The translations under genes were made by a program, and so were the position numbers. The notes under the pieces were generated by a model. The model had not been told where the DNA came from and searched no databases. It worked only from the letters and a program-made list of their open reading frames with translations. This document shows, piece by piece, positions 47,281 through 58,439 of a stretch of DNA of 64,000 nt. The first letter of the stretch is position 1; every line of letters starts with the position of its first letter. The stretch lies in assembly GCA_030685235.1 (NCBI GenBank), contig MU839083.1, positions 186,001 through 250,000 of the forward strand. The letters are read 5' to 3'. The DNA comes from Copromyces sp. CBS 386.78 (taxonomy: Eukaryota; Ascomycota; Sordariomycetes; Sordariales; Sordariaceae).

Positions 47281-48859
47281 AAAATAATAATAAAAAAAAT
47301 TAAAAAATAAAAGAAATCTCTAACGTACCTTATATAATCCTTCTTTTCTAGGCATTAGCTATCGCCTTAAAAATAAGCTTAGGTTTCAACCGCTAAACCC
47401 TATTTATAAAAATATATAGAATTAAAGTAATTTATTATTTAAATTAACCGCTTCTATTAATTTTACCTATAATAGTATTATTACCTCTAATATTATATAT
47501 AGTACTATTAAGAAATTCGAAAGGTATAGGGGTTTCGTCGAAGTTAATAATAAACCGCTTATTAACTTTACAGGGGGTGGGCGGGCTATAAATTAAATAG
47601 TTAATTAATTACGTTATAGGGATGGCCGTATTTCTTCTAACGAATTTTAAGAAGTTAATTAAAAAACGAAGATAATTAGTTAGCAATTTCGAAAATTATT
47701 ATATAATATAACGAAATATAATATTATACCGCCGTAGAAAATTTCTAAATTAACCGGTTAAAAAGTTAAATTCCGTATAAAGTTAACTAATTAATTAATA
47801 AAAAAAATATTTAAATTTTCTTCTAAATTAGCCGATACGTACTAGCTTACCTACTTTATATTTTTAAATAAAGTACTTAAATAATTACTTTTCTAATTCT
47901 AGCTATTTAGGTCGGAAAGGAAATTTAGTACTATAAATAACCTAATTTCTTTATAATTACTAATACATTAAAATAAAACGGGGTATACTAAAATATTCTA
48001 ATACTTAGGAATATATTAGGCATAGGAACTATTAAGTAAGGTATAGTCGTAACTATTAATTATAGAATCGGTTTCGGGGGTTTCGAGGTTGCAACCGCAG
48101 TGGTTAAAATCGCTAATAAGAACGAAATAAAAGAAGAGGAAATCTAATACTTTAATCTTAATACAACGAAAATATTTATAACGAAATTTAATTAACTAGA
48201 TTAAGAGAAGGCAAACGTATAATTTAATTTAATACCGTTCGTATAAGGGTTTAGCATCCTTACCGAACTTCTTCCGCTTAGTAATAGTATTATAAAAAGG
48301 GTAGGACTCAAAGGTCGAAATTATTATTATTATTAAAGAGAATAAAGTATTATAGAATAGATTCGGTAATATCTTATCGATATAAGGGGTTTAGGTAGCT
48401 AGAGGGGTAGGGAGGGGAGCTATACGGTAAAAAACTATAATTAGAACGTAGGATGGTAATAGTAGGGTAGTAATAGTAATAATCTAAAATAAAATTCACT
48501 ATAGGTTCGGTCGGGTTTTTAATATTGAACCCGCGATAGGAATCTTAGGAATCTTAATAACGGTAAGCTTAAATACGTTGCTTGATTTAATACCTGCTTC
48601 TTTAATAAAAGATTGTATCGTGATTAATAGTCTAGTATTGATTGTTAATCTGGCGAATCTGGTAATTTGAGGGTACGAATTAGAATTGAAAAAGGTAGTT
48701 ATTTAAGGAAGGAGGAGGAGAGGGGAGAAAGGTGGGGAGGTTGGGCGAGATTCTATAAAATTACTAGCACGGGGCACACGGTTAGCATAGGTCACCTGCA
48801 GTCGGCTGGCGGGGTTGTCAGGGGTATAAAGTAGAGTAAAATTAGGCTTGCCGGCCCGA

Positions 48860-48921
48860 CTAAACTATAAGAAGGTTAGGAGGTTTCGCTAGGTAAATCT
48901 CTTACGAGTAAGAAAAAGCGG
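48860..48921 (-). repeat. Right terminal inverted repeat of element B
   Basis: Inverted partner of 45103-45172. Composition returns to normal GC from about 48740 rightward. Confidence 0.72.
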
Positions 48922-48923
48922 TA

Positions 48924-49530
48924 CCTACACAGACGTCCATGGGTGTTTTACGGGTTGCGCCGTGGCTCGTGACGCATAGTGTACAGTTGCTCAGGCTCCA
49001 GGTCCCCAGGAACGGGGAAGGGGCCTGGAAGATCTGCCTATCCCCGCGCATACGAACGCGGGACCTGCTAGGGCGGCCTCGACTAGTCTAAGCAGTGGCT
49101 AGGTATAATAGAGGGGCATGAGCAGAAAGGCAATCTCTGCCTTGAGGGCTCGGTTGTCTTATTTACCTGGTCGACCTCGTCTCGTTTAGCTTCTCTTTCG
49201 TCTCTTCTTGTCTTTCTTCCATCTTACACACACGACGCTTGTCCTCTAATAACCATCTTCATCTTATCTGCTCTGCCATAGCCTTGTGGTATAAGACATC
49301 CTTCATTGTCTAGTCCGACACTTAGAATAAACGGTGCCTGTGACATCCAACCAACCAGCCTTGCTCTTCCCACCACTTTCTACTCGTTCTCGACAAACAA
49401 GACCGACGTACGGGGTGGAGGGATTTCAAGGGACCTCGGCTTTGACAACAACGGCTGCAACTACTCCGCAACCGCATAGTACAACCACTTATTGTTCACG
49501 TCACACTCAGTCCTCTCTTCCTTCTTAACC
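48924..49530. promoter_or_regulatory. Promoter and leader of the histidine-phosphatase gene
   Basis: About 600 bases of normal composition between the transposon block and the start codon. The last 350 bases are C/T-rich, typical of a Neurospora 5' leader. A GC-rich hairpin (CCCGCG ... CGCGGG near 49043-49063) is present. Confidence 0.5.
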
Positions 49531-51480
49531 ATGGGGAAGCCTAGACTCATCATCCTGATCAGACATGCCCAGTCTGAGGGCAACAGTACGTCACCGACGC
49601 CTTCGAAGCCATCCTCTTTGTGTTGTCTCCCTCCTTGCGGCTAACACTAACATGGTGATTTAACAGAGAACCGCGATATCCACCAAACAATCCCCGACCA
49701 CCGCGTCAAGCTCACAGAAGATGGATGGCAACAAGCATACGATGCCGGCCGCCGGCTACGCAAGCTGTTGCGCGCTGACGACACGATCCAGTTCTTCACC
49801 AGCCCCTACCGCCGCACACGCGAGACCACAGAAGGCATCTTGGCCACTTTGACCAGCGACGACCCGGAGCCCAGCCCCTTCAAGCGGAATCACATCAAAG
49901 TCTACGAAGAGCCCCGCCTACGAGAGCAGGACTTTGGAAACTTTCAGCCATGTAGCGCGGAGATGGAACGCATGTGGCAGGAGCGGGCTGACTATGGTCA
50001 TTTCTTCTACCGTATCCCTAACGGGGAGAGCGCCGCAGATGCATACGACCGAGTCAGCGGCTTTAACGAGAGTCTCTGGCGCCAGTTCAATGATGACGAC
50101 TTCGCCAGCGTTTGCGTTCTAGGTACGTCGACTTCCTCGAGATCGGACTGCAAAAAAAAATAAAAAAATGGAAGAGTGGGCGGGAAGCTAACCAAGTCTG
50201 TTTCAGTTACACACGGTCTTATGTCTCGAGTCTTCCTCATGAAGTGGTACCACTTTAGTGTCGAGTACTTTGAGGATCTTCGAAATGTTAATCACTGCGA
50301 GTTTCTCATAATGCGCAAGAACGACAACGGCAAATATCTATTGGAAAACAAGTTACGAACGTGGTCGGAGCTAAAGAAGGAGAAGGCTGCACAACAGGCT
50401 CTCTTGACCGGAGGAAACTTGAAGCTAGACTCGGCCCCTTCTGCCACTCCGCGGATGCCTTCCGACCCCAGTGCACCGCCTGTCGAGATTCGTCGCCGGT
50501 GGGGAGGTTGTCCGAACGGCTGCAACCACGACAAGAACTTCAAAATCCGCTCGACGCTTGCCGATCTCGTCAAGACCGACCACATGATCTCGAGCCACGT
50601 TACCTCCACCGATATCACTGTTACCGATAGTGCGAGTGGTAATTCGACAGATGTCGATACCCCAAGTGTCGCTAGCAGCAGCATCGCGCTTACAGATGGG
50701 GCCGGGCATGCTACCGGCAAGGCTCAAGGAGTCGCCAACGCCTCTTTCAACGGTACCGCACTGCCTAATGGGCCGACACTTGCGAGCCGAAGACCGACAG
50801 CCAAACGCATTCAGTCTACCAGCAGCGGGGTCACGCTGTCGCCAGAAGTGGCTTACACTGGTCCGGTCATCGACATAACCAAGGCGCGCGAAGAGGTAAT
50901 CTCCAGTCCCGACGGCACGCCATCCTTTATCTCGATCGAGGATCGCCTACGAAGCCATCTCAAGAGCCCCAGTGTACCGCCCCGTCCCCACAGCCATGGT
51001 CACAGCCATGGTCACAGCCTTCATATCGGTCGTGATGGCGGAGGCACCTACAGTGGGCATAGCAGCAGCGAAACCGAGTTGTCAGAAGACGAGCGGCACA
51101 AGATCGTCAAGGCCAAAACACCGAGCGGCGGACTAACACCCCACGCTACCCGTCCCGCACCACATCGCCATCCTAGCCGGGACCAGAGCCAAATGGGCCG
51201 CGGTGCCAAAGCCAACCGTCTAGGCGATCATCCTCCCAGTAGCGATGGCGAGCATGAAGCTGATGGAGAGCACGAGCCCGACTGCGAGGAAGACGAAGAG
51301 AACAGCTGCCAAGAGCAGGAAGAGGGCGCGAAGCTTACCGAGTCAGTAACGAGGAAGCGGAGCCTAGACGACCTAGCACAGGGCGCGAAGCTCACCGAGT
51401 CAACAAAGAAGACGCAGAGTCTAGAGAACCTGACAGATGCAGAGAAAGAAGATAGAAGCCTACGAGGGAGTGTGTATTAG
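49531..51480 (+). CDS. Histidine phosphatase (phosphoglycerate mutase-like), yeast Det1 type
   Basis: Three exons, 49531-49585, 49667-50122 and 50207-51480, giving 594 residues. The introns (81 and 84 nt) have GTACGT donors and CAG acceptors. The catalytic RHG-type motif is LIRHAQSEGN (His12). The partner His173 lies in VTHGLMSR, and the second junction falls within this motif's Val codon. TSPYRRTRET and YRIPNGESAADAYDRV complete the histidine-phosphatase fold. Yeast Det1 (YDR051C) is the nearest family I recognise, an acid phosphatase linked to sterol transport. Here a long C-terminal extension follows the ~280-residue catalytic part. It is Ser/Thr-rich, with a His-Gly-His run (HSHGHSHGHSLH), an acidic stretch, and two copies of GAKLTES...SL(D/E)(D/N)L near the end. 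Substrate unknown. It is the first gene right of the RIP block and shows no RIP damage itself. Confidence 0.88.
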
Positions 51481-53774
51481 GAAGTATTTCTACCTCTTTG
51501 CATCATCTTCCTCTGTCTAGGGCTTTTCACTATCGCCTTCTATAAATTGGCCGGGCCCACTGATTGGGGATCTTGGTCATTTTTGGTCTCGCACTTGCAC
51601 ATCATGTCCTATACAACATCAAGGACTGATGGGAGTTGGTCGGTTGTTTTTGAGGCGCTTTGGGGTGTTTGGATTCATGGTTAGCGAGTTCTTCCGGTCT
51701 GCATTTTAGTCAGTGCGGGCGCGATTACACAAAAGGGGTCACGGGTGTTTAGGTATGAAATGGATGGGCAGGATACACTGAGATTGTGACATGAAAATAC
51801 CCCCATTGTCATTACGGAGTTCATATAAACCAGCGAATTTATTTTTATACACATACCGCTCAACTGATTGGCATAGTCTTTGGTCTGTATGCCTATAAGA
51901 ATGCAATATGCTTTATGCAACTATCACCTCACTATACCGCCGTTTGTAGATATAATTTTGGTTTTACCTTAGGTGTGCTAAGATACTCTCAAGCCGTATT
52001 CCATCTCCTGAGGTTATTCATCCGCTTACTATAAGCACAACGGGACTTGTAGATTCTTCAACGTTGCATCCTCCTTTCGATTCCATCTTTATTTTTGATT
52101 TTTTTCCTCCGCTCTTGTCTCTTTCCACTGCTCCCTTGACTTGTTCTTCCCACTCTCTTTACTTTCCTCTTCACTTGTCTCTTATACTCTATTATAAATA
52201 ACGTCACGGATAAACTAATATCTAACGCCAGCACAGTTACCTTCCATCTCACGACTCGGAATCTGCGTATTAAGTACTCCCGAATCATTGCAAATGGAAC
52301 TAAGTCTAGCAGCCATATATTTATGAAGCTTCACAAATAACTAGCTACAGGATATAGTGAAGTGGGTAACGGAGTTCGCTAGCGGTAGATATAAAGAGCC
52401 GAAGCGGGTCCGTCAGCCCGTATAGAGAGATGGGCGCTCGAGGCGAGCGAGTCTCTACCTATCGCATGAGACAGGAAGACAGGGAGGGAGGCAGGTCATA
52501 TGACCAACCCGACTGAGCCAGCCTTACTGTCACGATGGTGGCCATTGTTACTTCTTCTCCTTCGGTTTCCTTCGGGAAACAATAAGGGGTTTAAGCGAAC
52601 GACTGGTCGTCTACCGCGGCTCTTCGACCACGGTAGAAACCGGGGATTAGTGACCGGGGGTGGACTGCTCAGCCTCATTCTCAGGGGAGGCGAGAATCTA
52701 GGAGCTCAGGTAGGAGGGTAAGTAGAACGACGGGTATAGAATGCTCACTCACGTGGTTGGAAAATAAAGTTGTTGAAGACGAGTGATCAATGCTTTCGGC
52801 TCTCACCAGAAGGTGGATGGTTGACAACGGTTGGTACGATCCGTGCATTCATAACAGGAATGGAGGTAACTGAGCTAAATTATACGGATATGTAACTGCA
52901 TTATAGCATTATCACAAGTAGTAGTAGATAACCAGAGTGGTAGCTGGTAGGTATGTGGGAGATCGGTTAGGGATAGACTCTTCACATCACCACCACTATC
53001 CATCCCTCCCTTCTACCAAGCCTCTCCCCTTCCCCTTCCACCCATTCCATGAACAAAAACAGACAGATATCCACCACACCTTAGTTAGACACATGATCCC
53101 GTTCCCAATATCCTCCCCTCTCCCCTTTCCCCTGCAGTAGGGAAACCCAAATAAGCAAATAACGCAGCATTATTTCCCATCTTAAAAGGACCGTTCTGTC
53201 CAATGAATCACCAAGCGCCTTGCGCCTCATTAACATCGCCTGATGCGACGCAGCTTGGAATTCATTCGTGGCCCTTTCGTTCACTTTTCTTCTTCCGTCC
53301 CTTTCCTTCCTTTGGTTCCTCTTCATCTCTCCTTGGGCTCTTTTCAACTCTTGCCCCAACCGAAACAATTCGATTCTAAAGATATGTGCAGTGAATGTAT
53401 GAATGTACCGTGTACTGTTAAAAGCAGACGCTTTTCTGCGTGATTACGCGTTGTCGTATCTGGAATCGGAACCGCCCATCATACCGTCGAAACCAGCTGG
53501 CTGATGTAAGAAGGTGGCGCTATGATCAGAAACGACGAACTGCAATCCAACTCCCCTCTCTCACTGACGCGGCTAGCTTCCAATAAGCGAAGGCGGAAAA
53601 GAGTAGCCAAAAACACCAACGAAAGTTTCTGCCGAGCGAAAAGAATAACGATAGCGCGGCTCGAACAGTCAAAATGGGTATCCTGTGTGCGGAGAAAACG
53701 ACGTGTGGACCATGATATATAGCGGTCGAAAAAGAGATAACCAACGACAACCGTCAACAACTAGCTTTCCTCCT
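51481..53774. other. Convergent intergenic region
   Basis: 2.3 kb between two tail-to-tail genes. It holds their 3' UTRs and, at about 52380-52490, a palindromic GC-rich segment (GCTCG AGG CGAGC with flanking TAGAGAGA...TCTCTA). I saw no gene. Frames here are short and A+T-rich. Confidence 0.5.
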
Positions 53775-55073
53775 TTAAAAGTTCTGCGAGATGCCTGCCG
53801 TCTGCTGGGGGTAGTGAGCGGAATTCTCGATGCGAGTGTTCCTCCTCGCCACGACATCTCGAATGACCGGAGGTCCAGCAGGAGGGGCAAAGTTATTCGG
53901 GGCGACTGGTCCGTTATAGGCACCCTCAGCGCCGTTGTATGGGTTGGCGACACCGTACTGCGGCTGCTCGTAGTAACTCTGTGTTCCTCCATAGGCCACT
54001 CCGATAGGGGCTTCGCCGGACTCGTCAGAGCGGGCAGCTGTGCTATAATGCGACGATGCGTTTGAGGGTCCTCGGTGAACATTGGCGTCTCTGTTGTCGC
54101 CGGCTGAGGGTCCCATTGCTCCCAGAATCTCGCCTTCGGGCGAAGGTGGTTCAATCAACGGCTCGCCAGATCGTGCGTCGGATACGGTTCCTCGGGTTGG
54201 TGATGTGGCGTCGGAATAAGCCACGCCGGGCATGCCACCAGAGATGGTCGTCGAAGCCTTTCTTCCAGCCGAACTGGTGAGAGTCGTAGAGCCCCAGCCC
54301 CTATACCCGGACGTTCCATCCTCCCTCATCTCGTACGCTCCACCAGCACCATCACCGGCAACGGCAGGTATCGTAGGGTCGCTGTTGGGATTGTAGCCAT
54401 AGTCCTCCACCTCCCTTCGCCTCTGTTCCTCGGCATCCCTCCTTTGCTTCCGCTTTCTCCAGAGGAAGATACCCGCCAATACCAATAGGGCAACGGCGAC
54501 AATGGGCACCACTACCGCAATGGCAGTTTTCCCACCTTTGCCCAATCCGCCACCACCAGAGGAAGCGCCCTTTGTAGGATCAATGGCATCGGCCGATGTG
54601 GTAGTCGACGGACCGGAGGTGGTAGGGTCCGCGGAGGGCAGTACTGTCTCGGTAGTAATAATTTGCGTAACCTTGGTTCGTGTTTCCCCTTCAGTCGTGA
54701 TAATCTGGACGCTGGTAAATGTTTTCGTTTCCGGCTTCGGCGTACTGGTAGGCTGTGTCGATGTTGTTGACGGAGGCGCAGGTGTGGTCGAACTTATTGT
54801 TGGTTGCGGTTGCGTCGTCGAGCTAACGGGTGTCGATGGTTGTGGTGGTGGTGAAGACGAGGAAGAGGAAGTCGTAGGAGACAAAGCCGAGGAAGTCGTA
54901 GGAAGAGGCGGCAATGATGGCACTGAAGTGCTGCTGATGATCGTGGTCGGCAGGGCCGGGGCCCCCGTGGTAGGGGATTCGTTGGCCGTTGCTGTATTCG
55001 GGTCAGCAGAAGCTCCAGGGGCTGTTGTTCCCTCCGGGCTTGAGATGCCCGTACTTGTGTTGTTGCTCGACAT
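53775..55073 (-). CDS. Ser/Thr-rich single-pass membrane protein of Mid2/WSC-sensor layout
   Basis: A 432-residue protein. Residues 1-180 are extremely Ser/Thr/Pro-rich (mucin-like, likely O-mannosylated). A Gly-rich linker leads to one transmembrane segment, TAIAVVVPIVAVALLVLAGI (about 183-205), with the basic stop-transfer FLWRKRKQRR. The cytoplasmic tail of about 225 residues is Gly/Ser/Tyr-rich. This layout matches fungal cell-wall-stress sensors and related fungal surface proteins. No cysteine-rich WSC domain and no cleavable signal peptide are seen, so the N-terminus would be exported through the membrane segment. The frame extends to an ATG at 55127. The ATG at 55073 is preferred because a CTAAC branch site and a CAG acceptor lie just upstream, suggesting a 5'-UTR intron that removes the upstream ATG. 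Function is inferred from layout only. Confidence 0.75.
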   Translation of the reverse strand: MSSNNTSTGISSPEGTTAPGASADPNTATANESPTTGAPALPTTIISSTSVPSLPPLPTTSSALSPTTSSSSSSPPPQPSTPVSSTTQPQPTISSTTPAPPSTTSTQPTSTPKPETKTFTSVQIITTEGETRTKVTQIITTETVLPSADPTTSGPSTTTSADAIDPTKGASSGGGGLGKGGKTAIAVVVPIVAVALLVLAGIFLWRKRKQRRDAEEQRRREVEDYGYNPNSDPTIPAVAGDGAGGAYEMREDGTSGYRGWGSTTLTSSAGRKASTTISGGMPGVAYSDATSPTRGTVSDARSGEPLIEPPSPEGEILGAMGPSAGDNRDANVHRGPSNASSHYSTAARSDESGEAPIGVAYGGTQSYYEQPQYGVANPYNGAEGAYNGPVAPNNFAPPAGPPVIRDVVARRNTRIENSAHYPQQTAGISQNF

Positions 55074-58007
55074 GTTGAAAACCTGACGTTCCAACCGTGG
55101 GAAGTCCCTTCTGATCCGGGGTGTCATGTTAGCGATAGAGACACCAGAAAATGCTCATTGTCCAGTATGAGAAGGTGCGTTTGACGAAATGTCAAAAGGA
55201 AAAGAGAAAAGGAGAAGCCATCAAGGCACCGAAGGCTCCGGGATAAAGCCAAGCGCAAACAGTTGAGCATTGTTGACGTGAGAAATATGGATTGACCAGA
55301 CAGTGGAAACAGCCCACTAGTGCCCAGTAAACGTACCTTTTGATGGGCTGAACCCTAGTCCAGCGTGCAGTTAAAAAAAAAACAATCGGTCGCGGTTTGC
55401 GAGAGGGTCTCTCGGACTTTGATGGGGAGTTGTTTGAGGAGTTGAGGCGCGAGATGGAATGAAGACCGTTCTCTGGCTGAATATAGCGCGATGCGGATAC
55501 CTAAGACTAGCGGCTGCTCGGCTGGCGGACAGTTCTGGGCGTTGAGTCGCAGACGCAGGGGCAAACGCAGAGGACCCCGGGCGATCAGCTATTGGGCGGC
55601 AAAGGACAGGCTGAGAGAGCTGAAAAGCAAAGACAGTTTTAGGGAGCGCAGGGCGGGTTGCGCGGTAGTGATTTGGGACCCAGGCTGTCGTGTATCGGAC
55701 GGACAGAGGTTGTGGGTGGTGTTGAGGATGTTGTTGGAGAGAAAAAGTCGGCGACAGCGGTAAAACGGGTGGCCAAGAGTCTCTGGGCGAAAGAGCGGGT
55801 GCTTGATGTAGGGTGAAGACCAGCGATGGACAGGGGGGGCGGGCTTTGGCGAGATTTTGGACCGTTGCCTTTTGAGTCTTGGGCTGCAAGTTGGTGTTCC
55901 AATGGTGCGTGTGTCTTGGTGGGTGATGGTGGGCGACGTTGGAGCTAAGCCAAACACGATGGGTCCGTTCGTTGCCTGTGTGTAAGCCCGGTCCCGTGGT
56001 GCTTCCGGGAGTAGCACGAGTTACCTCGGAGGGCCTGGTCTATCACTGCGAAATCCAAAAGAGGCGGTACCACGGTCAAAGTCACCCGGGTAAACGTTCT
56101 GGATTCGGATGGTGCGAAGCCAGTGATGTGCTATCGTTTTGAGGAGAACCTAGCAACAAAGTGGAATGCCTCTTTTCCAGTTTGGTTGTTCTCCGGTTAT
56201 TACTGTTTGATATCCTCCGTCTACCTCTATGTAGTGCAGGAGGCGTGTTTCCAGATGCCACTACGATGGCAGTCAAGGAAGGGATGAAAGTGCAAGAAGG
56301 GAGTTGAGATGACCAGCCGATTGTCTGTGTCAGTAATGCTGGACAAGGTGAACTGACGTCTGGGAGTTGATGGTTGAAAGTCGGGAATCCCAATTGCGTG
56401 TCTGGGTGAAGTTGGGATGAACGGTTCCGAAGAGTCTCTGAACGGACTGTGCGCTTCTTTGGTGGGGCGGGCGAGTAGCTATCACTTGAGTGTCGATCGG
56501 TGGGTGCCACAAAACAACCTCAAATGACAAGAAAGCCAGACCGCTCGCTTGTGAGGTGCAGTGCTAAGTGCGTGCGTCTTGTTGCCTGTGTGATTGCGAT
56601 TGCACCTCACGGCAGTGTCCCAAGTCGATGGAAATTGCTTGTGCTCCGGAAATCTGGAAATTGTACCCAAGATGATCCAAAACAAAGTTTCCAAAAGAGC
56701 CAGAGCACGGGTCAATGACGTGGACTGGAATCTGATTTCGTATTCTGAAGAGAAGCGAAAGGGTCTGAAGGGGAGAAAACAGGAAGACAGGTCGCCGTGC
56801 GGGAACAGGGGACTCATGTGCCTGATGTACCTCTAGCCACCAATGCACCCCGAAAAGGTACCCGACCCCGTAAAGAGCACGAGAGATGGAACCGCGGCTC
56901 CACAAGGCGTGGATGCTTCTGTGGATGCCATCAACGGACGAATCGAGCAACTGCGAAGGAGCGAGGTGGACCTGCTGCATTCAGGGCAGCGCTGTTGGCA
57001 ATCGCGATGGCCTGTGACCGTACACTAGCCCGCTGGAAAATGCCAATTTGTTTTACTGCATTCAGCTGTCACTGCGAGAAGAGAAAAGAAAAAGAAATGG
57101 AAATGACATGCAGTTCCGGCAACAACGGCACACCTGTCCGAGCATTCCAGGCATTTTTGGACTTGGAGTCACAACCTCGTGTAAGACGAAAGCAGGCGTT
57201 ACCTCCCGTCGAAAACATTGGACGAATGACCGATCCCATCTGTCGAAAACAGCTGCAGGTCAGAGAGATCTTATTGAGATTGCGAAAATACCAGACGGAC
57301 CCTTAGAACTAGGACGCAAACGACAACAGGGACTCCCTCTGGAAGGATTTGTTTATCCAAATATCCCGGCACATATCACCATCACAACCACCACGCAAAG
57401 ACCACGGCGCTGAGGTAAGCCTCCAGAGGGTTTTTCCAAACTACCAAATTCGCGCAGGCTACCAGATACAACCCAGTTTGACCAGTTCACCGTCAGCAAT
57501 GCATTCCCCTCTTCTTCTCATCGACGAAAAGCAGCCGAATGGACAACATACGAGAAAGTCTTCAATCCTGCATACCCCGCCAAACAACACGAGGAAAAAA
57601 GAGGACTCTCGAAGTCTCAGTCTCCAACAACTCCAAATCGCACCGGCAGACTCACAAAGTCACAATTGACACGCCCTGACATGACAAACAAACACCACCA
57701 CCACCAACACAAGGTTCACAGGTCTATAGCACGACTTATTATACCTTTCAAAATCCAGGCTCACGCCGACGTTAACGTCATTTCCTTCCTTTCCAGTTTT
57801 CCACTTCCTGTCTGTCACAAGATTTCATTTTGCCCAGAGATCCTAGCATCGATCGCAATTCCCCATTCCGTCCGTTCTGACCGCTTTCTGTTTGACGCAC
57901 TTTCCGCTCTTCACCTTCTCCTTTCCGCACTCACTTCACCTTTTTAGACCGTCCTCAAATCCTTCACCATAAGTCATAGTTAGCGCTATAAGGCGTAGCA
58001 GTCAGTA
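55074..58007. other. Long upstream region of the membrane protein gene
   Basis: 2.9 kb without a convincing gene. It probably holds a long 5' leader with an intron: a GTACGT donor is visible on the minus strand near 55338 and a CAG acceptor near 55110. Overlapping frames on both strands at 55370-56510 are low in complexity and mutually exclusive. Confidence 0.5.
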
Positions 58008-58439
58008 CTAACGGCGACCTCCGAATGAACAATGCCAACGATGCCATGGTCTTCTAGATCGTCCGCATTCGTCCGCCTGACCAGGAAAAATTTGGCATGT
58101 AGGGCGGCGACGAGGGGGGAAGAGGGAAATTAAACATCTCCATCGATCCCCAAACCAGGGTTGTTGGTGTTCGGGTTTTTCCCTATTCAATTTTAATTCC
58201 AAGCCGCCAGCCTCAGAAATCGGGCAGGATTCCCCGGTCTTGGCAGAGTCCCGAGCTAGCGGATGGCCGGGAGGGGAGATTTTGAGCTGGTGAAGCTTGG
58301 AGGGCCGGTGACAGCTGTGAAGCTGGTCTTGATTGATTTCTTGACTGTCGCTAAAATCGTCGCTGTCGCCATCGACGTCGTGGTAGCGGTTGGTGATGGC
58401 CTCAAATTGCTGCATGCCCAGTGGGGAGATCGACGACAT
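58008..58439 (-). CDS. Possible small hypothetical protein
   Basis: A 143-codon frame starting MSSISPLGMQQFEAITNRYH. Its first 75 codons or so show the C-ending codon preference of real genes in this window, and an acidic stretch (DVDGDSDDFSDSQE) follows. The C-terminal part loses that bias, so an intron or frame error may hide the true end. I recognise no domain. It could instead be an upstream frame or a remnant. Confidence 0.35.
   Translation of the reverse strand: MSSISPLGMQQFEAITNRYHDVDGDSDDFSDSQEINQDQLHSCHRPSKLHQLKISPPGHPLARDSAKTGESCPISEAGGLELKLNREKPEHQQPWFGDRWRCLISLFPPRRRPTCQIFPGQADECGRSRRPWHRWHCSFGGRR

Larger units (their letters stand above)
46330..47560 (-). pseudogene. Decayed DDE transposase of element B, split by an insert
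   Basis: Read on the minus strand, about 47512-47550 gives NFDETPIPFEFLN, holding the first catalytic Asp. It continues to KPKLIFKAIANA near 47340. After the insert (about 46795-47330) the frame resumes with INVYYLSVIVEF. Then come VLLVLDTAGF (second Asp, 46628-46656) and PFDTYINKF (third Asp, 46511-46541), 35 residues apart as in DD35D enzymes. ERVVIDGDFEK and further residues follow. Stops are TAA/TAG in place of Trp/Gln. The family is the DDE_1 superfamily of Tc1/mariner elements. The element is dead. Confidence 0.78.
45103..48921 (-). mobile_element. RIP-degraded Tc1/mariner-type DNA transposon, element B
   Basis: A second transposon, starting only about 100 bases right of element A. Its ends share an inverted repeat of roughly 62-70 bases (45103-45172 against 48860-48921), with the blocks CCGCTT, CGTAAGAGATTTA and CCTAACCTTCTTATAGT in common. 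TA flanks both ends (45101-45102 and 48922-48923). The interior has the same RIP signature as element A. The minus strand reads as a DDE transposase remnant, interrupted by an insert of about 530 bases with a tandem duplication. The 3.8-kb length includes that insert. Outside the TA sites the two flanks keep weak inverted similarity, so the true ends could lie further out. Confidence 0.78.

Noticed and set aside
49036..49115. tRNA-like fold on the minus strand, with a CCCGCG-TTCGTATG-CGCGGG arm and complementary GCCTA/TAGGC ends
   Set aside because: The anticodon arm does not pair and the A-box is poor, so it is not a tRNA gene. It could still be a tRNA-derived repeat.
54502..55086. 194-codon plus-strand frame rich in Val/Gly
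   Set aside because: It is the antisense shadow of the Ser/Thr-rich part of the membrane protein gene.
55371..56510. Several overlapping frames on both strands
   Set aside because: Low-complexity and mutually exclusive, with no domain. Best explained as leader or intergenic DNA.
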